Assembly: GCA_035776735.1 (NCBI GenBank)
Contig: DASSSO010000129.1
Location: 1 to 17,629 of the forward strand
Length of the DNA stretch: 17,629 bases
DNA from: JACDAN01 sp035776735
Lineage (GTDB): Bacteria > Actinomycetota > Thermoleophilia > Gaiellales > Gaiellaceae
Direction: 5' to 3'
The translations under genes were made by a program, and so were the position numbers. The notes below the pieces were generated by a model, which had not been told where the DNA came from, made no database searches, and was given only the letters and a program-made list of their open reading frames with translations. This document shows positions 1 through 6,483 of this stretch, one piece after another (the stretch's first letter is position 1; every line of letters starts with the position of its first letter).

Positions 1-1251
1 GGGGGCTCCGAGCTGAACCGACATCGATTTCTCCCGGCCATCGTGGCGGCCGCGGCGCTGGTGGTGGCGGCGCCGGCGGCAGTCGGCTCCGGTCCCGTGG
101 ACCCGATCGTCGGCGGCTCGCCTGCGAGCCCCGGCGAGTACCCGGCGCAGGGCTACCTCGTTGTCGACCTTCCCGGGAACGACTGGTTCTGCGGCGGCAC
201 GCTCGTCGCCGAGCGCCTCTTCCTGACGGCCGCCCACTGCGTCACGGACGGCGACCTCGATCCGATCCCGCCCGGGGCGGCGACGGTGGCGCTCGGCGAA
301 GTCAACCTCGCGGATATCGGCTCCGAGGACGAGTACGACGTCACCGCGGTCGAGGTGCACGGGGACTACGGGAGTCCCCAGGGGAACTCGAACGACGTTG
401 CGCTGCTGACGCTGTCGCGCACCGCACCGTTCACGCCGCTTCCGCTCGTGGGGCCGAATCAGGAGGGCCTCTGGGACCCCGGAACGGTGGCCACGATCGT
501 CGGTTGGGGGGCGACCTCCTCCGGCGGGCCGACGAGCAACGCACTGCTCGAGGCGCAGGTGCCGATCGTGAGCGACAGCGACTGCGACGACGCGTACTTC
601 CCCGTGTTCGACGAGGCCACCATGGTCTGCGCGGCCGACGGGATCCACGACACGTGCCAGGGCGACAGCGGCGGCCCGTTGATGGTTCCCAACGGCAACG
701 AAACCGCCTTCGTTCTCGTCGGCGTCACCTCGTGGGGCATCGGCTGCGCCGAGGAGCTCTTCCCCGGTGTCTACGCCCGCCTCGGCGCGCCCGGCCTGAA
801 CGCGTGGGTGTCCTCGCGCCTGGGAACCCCGCCGCCGCCACCACCACCGCCGCCGCCACCACCACCACCACCTCCTCCTCCTCCTCCGCCGCCTCCCCCA
901 CCGCCACCGCCACCGCCGCCACCGCCGCCTCCTCCTCCGCCACCGCCTCCGCCGCCGCCTCCACCACCGCCGCCGCCGCCGCCGGCGGCCCCGCCACCGC
1001 CGCCCCCGGTCGAGGTGCGGCCGGCACCGGTCGTCCGTTGCGTCGTCCCCCGACTGCGCGGGAAGACGCTTGCGGCCGCTCGGACGGCGCTCGCCCGGGC
1101 GAACTGCAGGCTGGGTCTCGTGACGAGGAGCTATTCCTCGGCTGTCCGGCGCGGTCGCGTTATCCGCCAGCGACCCGCCTCGGGCATGCGAAGGATCCGC
1201 GGCGCCCGAATCAGCGTCGTGCTGAGCCGCGGACCGGCGAAGCGCCGCTAG
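1..1251 (+). CDS. Secreted trypsin-like S1 serine protease with polyproline linker and PASTA domain (5' end cut by window)
   Basis: The S1A chymotrypsin fold is clear. Numbering from the GTG at 43, the new N-terminus IVGG is at 22-25, followed by the TAAHC His65, SNDVALL Asp118 and GDSGGP Ser209 triad. Asp203, six residues before the Ser, predicts trypsin-like (Arg/Lys) specificity. Residues 263-314 are 52 uninterrupted prolines, then AA and six more. Residues about 330-397 form one PASTA domain, a fold that in PknB and PBPs binds cell-wall muropeptides. The frame is open to base 1, and codons before 43 encode a basic Arg-His-Arg stretch that suits a signal-peptide n-region, so the true start is probably upstream or outside the window. 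The residue before IVGG is Pro, not the usual Arg/Lys activation site. It is likely exported, with the Pro-rich linker spanning the wall. The 3' end overlaps the convergent EamA gene by 41 nt. Confidence 0.9.
   Translation, partial: GGSELNRHRFLPAIVAAAALVVAAPAAVGSGPVDPIVGGSPASPGEYPAQGYLVVDLPGNDWFCGGTLVAERLFLTAAHCVTDGDLDPIPPGAATVALGEVNLADIGSEDEYDVTAVEVHGDYGSPQGNSNDVALLTLSRTAPFTPLPLVGPNQEGLWDPGTVATIVGWGATSSGGPTSNALLEAQVPIVSDSDCDDAYFPVFDEATMVCAADGIHDTCQGDSGGPLMVPNGNETAFVLVGVTSWGIGCAEELFPGVYARLGAPGLNAWVSSRLGTPPPPPPPPPPPPPPPPPPPPPPPPPPPPPPPPPPPPPPPPPPPPPPPPPPPPAAPPPPPPVEVRPAPVVRCVVPRLRGKTLAAARTALARANCRLGLVTRSYSSAVRRGRVIRQRPASGMRRIRGARISVVLSRGPAKRR
829..984 (+). repeat. Run of 52 consecutive proline codons
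   Basis: Every codon from 829 to 984 is CCN, with CCG, CCA and CCT mixed irregularly and one CCC. After GCG GCC there are six more Pro codons (991-1008). The codon mixture means it is not a simple triplet microsatellite, although short CCA, CCT and CCG sub-runs suggest past slippage. Runs like this stall ribosomes and need elongation factor P. The segment links the protease to the PASTA domain. Confidence 0.97.
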
Positions 1252-2164
1252 CCGGCGACCGCCTGCCTCCCTCGCTCGGGCGGAGGGCCCCGACGTACAC
1301 GCCCGCCAGCACCAGGAGACCTCCGAGGACGAGCCCGGCGCCGATCGGCTCGTCGTCGATCCACGCCGAGAGGATCACCGTGACGATCGGGATCAGCACG
1401 AAGGTGTAAGCCGCGCGCGAAGCGCTCCACAGGCGAACGACGACCACATACAGCACGAAGACGGGCCCGGAGCCGAGCACGACCATGTATGCGAGGGCGA
1501 GCCAGGTCGCGTCGTCCTCCGGCAGGACGATCGACTCCCTCAGCACGAGCGAGAGGAAGACGAGGATGACCGCGCCGACGGCCATCCCGAGGGCGTTGAC
1601 CGTCACCGGGTGGACGGGCGGAAAGCGACGGACGAGGACGGTCGCCTCCGCGAAGCAGAGTACGGCGCCGAGCACCGCCAGCAGCGAGAGCACGGGCACG
1701 GCTTCCGTCCCGGCCACCCCGGAGATCACGCCGATGCCGGCGACGGACAGGAACGTCCCGACGAGGGCCGCGAGGCGCAGGCGCTCCTGCCGCTGGGCGA
1801 CCGCGAGGAGCAGCGTCGCGAGCGGGACGAGCGCAAGCAGCGTCTGCCCGAGCCCGGCGTGGATGCGCACGAGCGCGTAGTAGGCGAAGCTGAACGCGCC
1901 GCCGAAGATGAGCGCGCCGTAGACCAGCACGCCCAGCAGCGCGCGATCGCGCGGGATCGTCAGCCGCATCGCTGCCATCACGACGCCGAGGAGCGCGGCC
2001 GCGAGCAGGAAGCGCAGCCCCGCGCCCCACAGAGGGTCGAGCTCGCGGTTGCTGACCCGCACGCCGACGGCGTTTCCGCCCGCGAGCACCGTCCCGACGA
2101 CGAAGGCCGCGAGCGCGGTGCCGTCCCGCCGGCGAGCCGTCGTCTCAGCCGCCGACGCCGGCAA
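1211..2164 (-). CDS. EamA/DMT-superfamily membrane transporter
   Basis: A 317-residue polytopic protein of the drug/metabolite transporter superfamily, made of two EamA halves of about five hydrophobic helices each. Each half is rich in Gly/Ala/Leu/Val, with short basic loops and a basic cytoplasmic C-terminal tail (RRSPASGASPVRGSARR). The usual length of about 290-320 residues fits. The substrate cannot be deduced. The start is a TTG at 2164 inside the last 20 nt of the acyl-CoA dehydrogenase gene, so it is probably translated by coupling; no ATG or GTG lies close enough to keep the first helix. Its 3' end runs 41 nt into the convergent protease gene, which leaves no room for a terminator between them. 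Confidence 0.85.
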   Translation of the reverse strand: MPASAAETTARRRDGTALAAFVVGTVLAGGNAVGVRVSNRELDPLWGAGLRFLLAAALLGVVMAAMRLTIPRDRALLGVLVYGALIFGGAFSFAYYALVRIHAGLGQTLLALVPLATLLLAVAQRQERLRLAALVGTFLSVAGIGVISGVAGTEAVPVLSLLAVLGAVLCFAEATVLVRRFPPVHPVTVNALGMAVGAVILVFLSLVLRESIVLPEDDATWLALAYMVVLGSGPVFVLYVVVVRLWSASRAAYTFVLIPIVTVILSAWIDDEPIGAGLVLGGLLVLAGVYVGALRPSEGGRRSPASGASPVRGSARR

Positions 2165-3329
2165 GCAGGAAGGCGCGGTTCTCGCGCAGCATCTCGCGGG
2201 CGATCACAAGCCGCTGGATCTGGTTCGTGCCCTCGTAGATCTGCGTGATCTTGGCGTCCCGCATCATCCGCTCGACGGGGTACTCCTGCATGTACCCGTA
2301 GCCGCCGAGGATCTGCACCGCGTCGGTCGTCACGTCCATGGCGACGTCCGTGCAGTAGAGCTTCGCCATCGCGCTGATCTTCGTCAGCTCGGAGCCGTCG
2401 ACGCCGTCGTCGATCATCTGGCCGCACTTGTAGAGGAGCAGGCGCGCGGCCTCGCAGCGCGTCTCCATGTCGGCCAGGGTGGCCGAGATGAGCTGGTGTT
2501 GCGCGATCGGCTTGCCCATCGTCTCGCGGTCCTTCGCGTACTCGAGCGCGTAGTCGGTCGCGCCCTGGGCGAGCCCGAGCCCTTGCGCGCCGATTCCCGG
2601 ACGCGACCGGTCGAGGATCCGCATCGCGATCTTGAACCCCTCCCCCTCCTCGCCGAGGAGGTTCTCCGCGGGGATGCGCATGTCGTTGAAGAAGATCTCG
2701 CCGGTCGTCGAGCCCTTGATCCCCATCTTCGGCTCGATCCGGCCGATCTCGAACCCCGGCGTCGTCGCCTCGACGACGAAGGCCGAGATGCCGGAGTGGC
2801 CGGCGGAGGGATCGGTCTTCGCGAAGACCGTGTACAGGCCGGCGACGCCGGCGTTCGTGATGAAGCGCTTCGAGCCGTTGATGACGTACTCGCCGCCCTC
2901 GAGGCGGGCCTCCGATCGCATCGCCGCCGAGTCGGAGCCCGATCCGGGCTCGGTCAGCGCGTACGCGGTCAGCCACTCGCCGGACGCGAGCCTGGGGAGG
3001 TAGCGCTCCTTCTGCTCGTCCGTCCCGGCCAGCTTAAGGCCGAGCGAGCCGAGCTCCTGGACGGCGATGATCAGCCCACTCGTCGCACAGACCTTCGAGA
3101 CCTCCTCGATCGCGACGAGCGTCATCAGCGCCGAGGCGCCGAGCCCGCCGTGCTCCTCGTCGTAGAGGACGCCGAAGATCCCGTGCTCGCGGAAGAGCTC
3201 GACGACGTCCCAGGGGAATTCCGCCAACTTGTCGATCTCGGCCGCGCGCGGCGCGATCCGCTCGCGCGCGAGCTCGCGGATCAGCCCGCGGATCTCCTGC
3301 TGCTCCTCGCTCAGCGGCTCGGTCGGCAC
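2145..3329 (-). CDS. Acyl-CoA dehydrogenase (FAD)
   Basis: Full-length 394-residue acyl-CoA dehydrogenase, which oxidises an acyl-CoA to the trans-2-enoyl-CoA and passes electrons to ETF. Both family signatures are present: ALTEPGSGSD at 124-133 and QILGGYGYMQEYPVERMMRD at 339-358. The catalytic base is Glu366 in the IYEGTNQIQR motif, the position used by short/medium-chain and butyryl-CoA enzymes rather than the isovaleryl or long-chain type. The exact chain length is not determined. The GTG start at 3329 is favoured because the -10 box TAGGAT lies 7 nt upstream and no Shine-Dalgarno is seen, which implies a leaderless message. The eamA-like gene overlaps its 3' end by 20 nt and is probably co-transcribed. 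The propeller gene diverges 38 nt away. Confidence 0.95.
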   Translation of the reverse strand: MPTEPLSEEQQEIRGLIRELARERIAPRAAEIDKLAEFPWDVVELFREHGIFGVLYDEEHGGLGASALMTLVAIEEVSKVCATSGLIIAVQELGSLGLKLAGTDEQKERYLPRLASGEWLTAYALTEPGSGSDSAAMRSEARLEGGEYVINGSKRFITNAGVAGLYTVFAKTDPSAGHSGISAFVVEATTPGFEIGRIEPKMGIKGSTTGEIFFNDMRIPAENLLGEEGEGFKIAMRILDRSRPGIGAQGLGLAQGATDYALEYAKDRETMGKPIAQHQLISATLADMETRCEAARLLLYKCGQMIDDGVDGSELTKISAMAKLYCTDVAMDVTTDAVQILGGYGYMQEYPVERMMRDAKITQIYEGTNQIQRLVIAREMLRENRAFLLAGVGG

Positions 3330-3336
3330 GGTGGAG

Positions 3337-3342
3337 ATCCTA
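3337..3342 (-). promoter_or_regulatory. Leaderless-type -10 box (TAGGAT) for acyl-CoA dehydrogenase
   Basis: On the minus strand TAGGAT is followed by 7 nt and the GTG start at 3329. That spacing puts transcription start at or next to the start codon. No Shine-Dalgarno fits in the gap. It lies 12 bp from the plus-strand -10 box at 3355-3360. Confidence 0.6.
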
Positions 3343-3354
3343 GATCGGCCCTGT

Positions 3355-3360
3355 TAGGGT
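3355..3360 (+). promoter_or_regulatory. Leaderless-type -10 box (TAGGGT) for the propeller gene
   Basis: TAGGGT is followed by 7 nt and the ATG at 3368, the same geometry as the opposing promoter. No convincing -35 hexamer is visible, and the region where it would sit is occupied by the other gene's -10 box. Confidence 0.6.
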
Positions 3361-3367
3361 CCGCACC

Positions 3368-4411
3368 ATGGCGAAGCGGGTTGCCGTCCTCATCGCCGTC
3401 TCCAGCCTCGTCGCGACGTCGATGGCCCTTGCCTCGGGCGGCAGCCGCGACTACGGCTGGGAGCTGACCCCGACGGGGTCGGCGGCGCGGCTCCGCGGGC
3501 TGTCCGTCGTGAGCGAGCAGGTCGTCTGGACGAGCGGGAGCCTCGGCACCGTCCTCCGGACGACGAACAAGGGTGCGACGTGGCAGTCGGTCGGGCCGCC
3601 GGGGACCGAGGCGCTGCAGTTCCGCGACATCGAGGCGTTCGACGCGAACACCGCGGTGATCCTCTCGATCGGGACCGGCACGGATTCGCGCATCTACCGG
3701 ACGACGAACGGAGGACAGAGCTGGTCGCTCGTCTTCCAGAACGCCGAGCCGACGGCGTTCTACGACTGCATGGCGTGGTTCGACAAGCATCGCGGCCTCG
3801 CCCTCTCCGACCCCGTCGACGGGCGCTTCCGCATCCTCGGGACGAACGACGGCGGCCGGAGCTGGCACATCGTCGACGCGGACATGCCCCTCGCCCTGCC
3901 GGCGGAGTTCGCCTTCGCGGCCAGCGGGCAGTGCATCACGACCGCCGGCGGGCGCGACGCCTGGTTCGCGACCGGCGGCGACGCGGTCGCGCGGGTGTTC
4001 CACTCCGGCGACCGGGGGAACACCTGGACGGTCGCGAACACCCCGGTCCGCAGCCTGCCGAGCGGCGGCATCTTCGCGCTCGCATTCCGGGATCCGCGGC
4101 ACGGGTTGGCCGCGGGGGGCGACTTCCTCGCACCGACGGCCTCCCCCGACGCGCACGCGCTGACCGCGGACGGCGGCGCGTCCTGGAGCCTCATCGCCGG
4201 CGCCCCGGACGAGTACCGCTCGGGCGCGCACTGGGTGACGGGGACGGACGCGATCATGGTCGGCCCGAGCGGCAGCGACGCGACGTTCGATCAGGGCCGC
4301 ACGTGGCACGGTTTCGACGAGGGCAGCTTCGATACCGTCGACTGCGCGGGCGGCTTTGCCTGCTGGGCCTCGGGCGAGCAGGGCCGTGTCGCGTTTCTGA
4401 CGCGCGGCTAG
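3368..4411 (+). CDS. Secreted Asp-box (BNR/YCF48-like) beta-propeller protein
   Basis: 347 residues with a Sec signal peptide (MAKR, a hydrophobic core, then cleavage near ALASGG at 20-25). The mature part repeats the Asp-box pattern [ST]-x-D/N-x-G-x-[ST]-W about six times: RTTNKGATW (64-72), RTTNGGQSW (111-119), TNDGGRSW (159-166), HSGDRGNTW (212-220), TADGGASW (266-273) and TFDQGRTW (306-313). This predicts a beta-propeller related to the YCF48/Hcf136 photosystem II assembly factor and the sialidase BNR fold. No sialidase catalytic Arg triad could be identified, so calling it a glycosidase or oxidoreductase would be overreach. Paired cysteines (134/189 and 326/332) could form extracytoplasmic disulfides. 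It ends on the CTAG shared with the convergent Rieske gene. Confidence 0.85.
   Translation: MAKRVAVLIAVSSLVATSMALASGGSRDYGWELTPTGSAARLRGLSVVSEQVVWTSGSLGTVLRTTNKGATWQSVGPPGTEALQFRDIEAFDANTAVILSIGTGTDSRIYRTTNGGQSWSLVFQNAEPTAFYDCMAWFDKHRGLALSDPVDGRFRILGTNDGGRSWHIVDADMPLALPAEFAFAASGQCITTAGGRDAWFATGGDAVARVFHSGDRGNTWTVANTPVRSLPSGGIFALAFRDPRHGLAAGGDFLAPTASPDAHALTADGGASWSLIAGAPDEYRSGAHWVTGTDAIMVGPSGSDATFDQGRTWHGFDEGSFDTVDCAGGFACWASGEQGRVAFLTRG
4408..4411. other. CTAG: convergent stop codons share four bases
   Basis: The palindrome CTAG gives TAG to the plus-strand propeller gene (4409-4411) and TAG to the minus-strand Rieske gene (4408-4410). The same arrangement recurs at 16092-16095. Confidence 0.95.
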
Positions 4412-5910
4412 CGGCGCTTCAGATCTCTCGTCGTCGGCCCCTCGATCACCCGGCCGTCGGCCGCGTAGCGCGAGCCGTGGCAGGGACAGTCCCAGGTGCG
4501 CTCGGCGGGGTTCCAGTCCACGTGGCAGTACAGGTGCCGGCACACCGGAGAGAGGGCGTGGACCGTGCCGTCGTCGTCGCGGTAGACCGCCGTCTTCCGT
4601 AGGCGTCCGACCACAGCGCCCTCCCCCGGGCCGACGTCTTCCTCCGAACTCCGCTCGCCCGCCCGCAGGCGGTCGGCGAAGAAGCGGACACCGGTGCTCG
4701 CGTTCTCCTTCACGAACCGGCCGAGAGCGGACCGCGGCGGCAGGCGCTTGGCGTCGAACAGCTCCAGCCAGGGGTTCGTGCGTCCGAGGATCGAGTCGGC
4801 GATCATCATCGCCGCCGCCGTCCCGTTCGTCATGCCCCACTTGTTGAAGCCGGTCGCCGTGTAGACGTGGGGCGTCGTCCGGGCGACGCGGCCGACGTAC
4901 GGCACCTGGTCGTGCGGCATGTAGTCGTGGGTCGACCAGCGGTAGGCGACCTCGCCCGCGCCGGGCCAGTGCTCGCGCAGGAACGCCTCGAGCTCGTCGT
5001 AACGGTGAGGCGTGTCGTCCTCCACCCCGACCTTGTGGCCGTTGCCGCCGACGTTGAGGAAGAGGCGGTCGCCGTCGCGGAGGGTTCGGACCGAGCGGGT
5101 CGGCGTGCCGGCGTTGAGGAACATCCCGTCCGGCGCCGCGCCGGGGTCGATCGGCGCGCAGAGCGAGTAGCTCAGGTGTGGATACGTCTTCGCGAAGAAG
5201 AGTCCGCGGTCGAGGATCGGAAGGTGCGTGGCGACGACGACGTCCCGCGCGCGGACACGACCCTGGTCCGCGATCACCTGGCAGGGATCACCGTGCTTGA
5301 CCGAGTGCACGCGCGAGTGCTCGAAGACGTGGCTTCCCTCGCCGGGGATGGTCGCCGCGAGCGCCAGCAGGTACTTCCGCGGGTGGAACTGCGCCTGGTT
5401 CTCCAGCCGCAGCGCGGCGGTGACCGGGTACGGCAAGGGGGTCTCGCGGACGAGCGACGCGGGGAGCCCCGCGGCCCGCTCGGCCTCGACCTCCTCCCGC
5501 ACCTGCTCGGCCTGCTGCTCGTCCTCCGCGTACACGAAGTTGTCCCTGCGCTCGAAGTCGCAGTCGATCCCGTCCTCCCCGACGAGCCCGGCGATTCGCT
5601 CGAGCGCGGCCTGGTTCGCCTCGGCGTACGTGCGCGCCCCCTCCTCGCCGAAGGCCTTGCGGACCTTCGTGTAGCCGAGCCCGTGGCCCGACGTGACCTT
5701 CGCAGTCGTGTAGCCGGTCGCGCCGTGCACGATCCGCTTCGAGTCGAGGAGCGCCACCGTCTTTCCCTCGCGCTTGAGGAGCACGGCTGCCGTGATTCCC
5801 GTGATCCCCGCGCCGATGACAGCAACGTCGACGAGGTACTCGTCCGTCAGCGCCGGGAAGTCCGTCTCCGGCGTCGTGCCGATCCAGAACGAGGGGCCGC
5901 CACGGGTCAT
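4408..5910 (-). CDS. FAD-dependent oxidoreductase (DAO family) with C-terminal Rieske [2Fe-2S] domain
   Basis: 500 residues in two parts. The N-terminal dinucleotide-binding fold begins at VAVIGAGITGITAAVLL (GxGxxG at 33-38) and belongs to the D-amino-acid oxidase superfamily. It includes YTATGFNKWGMTNGTAAA, typical of the C-terminal part of that fold. A Rieske domain occupies about 420-500, with cluster ligands Cys457-x-His459, then 15 residues, then Cys475-x2-His478. The architecture matches Bacillus YhfW-type proteins, whose substrate is unknown. The Rieske cluster suggests electrons leave to another carrier instead of straight to oxygen. Its ATG overlaps the stop of the VOC gene (ATGA, 5907-5910), indicating translational coupling, and its stop shares CTAG (4408-4411) with the convergent propeller gene. 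Confidence 0.92.
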   Translation of the reverse strand: MTRGGPSFWIGTTPETDFPALTDEYLVDVAVIGAGITGITAAVLLKREGKTVALLDSKRIVHGATGYTTAKVTSGHGLGYTKVRKAFGEEGARTYAEANQAALERIAGLVGEDGIDCDFERRDNFVYAEDEQQAEQVREEVEAERAAGLPASLVRETPLPYPVTAALRLENQAQFHPRKYLLALAATIPGEGSHVFEHSRVHSVKHGDPCQVIADQGRVRARDVVVATHLPILDRGLFFAKTYPHLSYSLCAPIDPGAAPDGMFLNAGTPTRSVRTLRDGDRLFLNVGGNGHKVGVEDDTPHRYDELEAFLREHWPGAGEVAYRWSTHDYMPHDQVPYVGRVARTTPHVYTATGFNKWGMTNGTAAAMMIADSILGRTNPWLELFDAKRLPPRSALGRFVKENASTGVRFFADRLRAGERSSEEDVGPGEGAVVGRLRKTAVYRDDDGTVHALSPVCRHLYCHVDWNPAERTWDCPCHGSRYAADGRVIEGPTTRDLKRR

Positions 5911-6272
5911 TCGGGCCGGTGGCAGACGGCCTCGATGTTGTTGCCGTCCGGGTCGTGAACGAAGGCGGCGTAGTAGGTCTCGTGGTAGTGCGGCCTGAGA
6001 CCCGGCGGCCCGTTGTCCTCGCCGCCGGCGGCGAGCGCGGCGTCGTAGAACGCGTCGACGGTCCGACGGTCGGGCGCGGCAAAGGCGACGTGGACGATCG
6101 TCGGGTCCCCGCGGTGCGAGACCCAGAAGTCCGGCTTCCCCTCCAGCCCGAAGCCGGCGCCCTCGCCGAACTCCATCACGACCTCGTAGCCGAGCGGCTT
6201 CAGCGCCTGCTCGTAGAACGCCTTGCTCCGTGCGTAGTCCCGGACGTTGAGGATCACGTGGTCGATCGGCAT
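5907..6272 (-). CDS. VOC (glyoxalase/dioxygenase-fold) family protein
   Basis: A 121-residue protein with the paired beta-alpha-beta-beta-beta units of the vicinal oxygen chelate superfamily. It opens with MPIDHVILNVRDYARSKAFY and ends with AFVHDPDGNNIEAVCH, the standard first and last strands. Candidate metal ligands are His5, His61 and Glu114. The family contains glyoxalase I, extradiol dioxygenases and antibiotic-binding proteins, and nothing here picks the reaction. The open frame extends upstream, but the ATG at 6272 is chosen because AAGGGAG sits 6 nt before it and homologous folds begin with this strand. The gene is followed by, and overlaps by 4 nt, the Rieske oxidoreductase, so the two form an operon. 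Confidence 0.88.
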   Translation of the reverse strand: MPIDHVILNVRDYARSKAFYEQALKPLGYEVVMEFGEGAGFGLEGKPDFWVSHRGDPTIVHVAFAAPDRRTVDAFYDAALAAGGEDNGPPGLRPHYHETYYAAFVHDPDGNNIEAVCHRPE

Positions 6273-6278
6273 CGGCGG

Positions 6279-6285
6279 CTCCCTT
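6279..6285 (-). promoter_or_regulatory. Shine-Dalgarno (AAGGGAG) that sets the VOC start
   Basis: AAGGGAG on the minus strand, 6 nt before the ATG at 6272. It rules out the 33-residue longer reading that would run back into the palindromic element. Confidence 0.7.
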
Positions 6286-6310
6286 CCCTCTTCGGGTTGT
6301 GACCGAAACT

Positions 6311-6471
6311 GTGCCCCTTCAGGTAATACTGCCCCGCTTCTGGGTCGCGAGCACCAAGCCAGAGACCGCACTCCGACGAGCCAAGGCTGGGAGCCTTGGT
6401 GAGGAGGAGGGTGGGCTCTGGCGCCGCGTGATCGCGACCCAGAAGCAGGCGTGTATTGCCTGGAGGGGCAC
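6311..6471. repeat. 161-bp nested palindrome with 40-nt inverted arms (possible MITE or structured RNA)
   Basis: The left arm (6311-6350) is the reverse complement of the right arm (6432-6471) at 34 of 40 positions, including an unbroken run of 15 at the inner end (CTTCTGGGTCGCGA with its flanking G). Inside it, GCCAGAG (6358-6364) pairs with CTCTGGC (6416-6422). At the centre CCAAGGCT (6381-6388) and AGCCTTGG (6392-6399) form a perfect 8-bp hairpin around GGG. It fills most of the gap between the divergent VOC and amidohydrolase genes. The right end stops one base before TAGATT, the amidohydrolase -10 box. No transposase is present and no target duplication is evident, so a MITE is only one possibility. 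The small frames that cross it look like chance reads. Confidence 0.8.
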
Positions 6472-6477
6472 TAGATT
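6472..6477 (+). promoter_or_regulatory. Leaderless-type -10 box (TAGATT) for the amidohydrolase
   Basis: TAGATT lies 6 nt before the GTG at 6484 and abuts the right arm of the palindrome, so any -35 contacts would fall inside that arm. Confidence 0.5.
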
Positions 6478-6483
6478 CTCCCC

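Noticed and set aside
829..1008. Polyproline tract as a tandem-repeat locus or CRISPR-like array
   Set aside because: No repeat-spacer pattern; codons vary irregularly and stay in frame within a good gene.
3311..5958. Long antisense frames over the propeller and Rieske genes (3311-4840 minus, 4867-5958 plus)
   Set aside because: Low-complexity Arg/Pro/Ala or Val/Arg translations, opposite genes with clear catalytic or repeat motifs.
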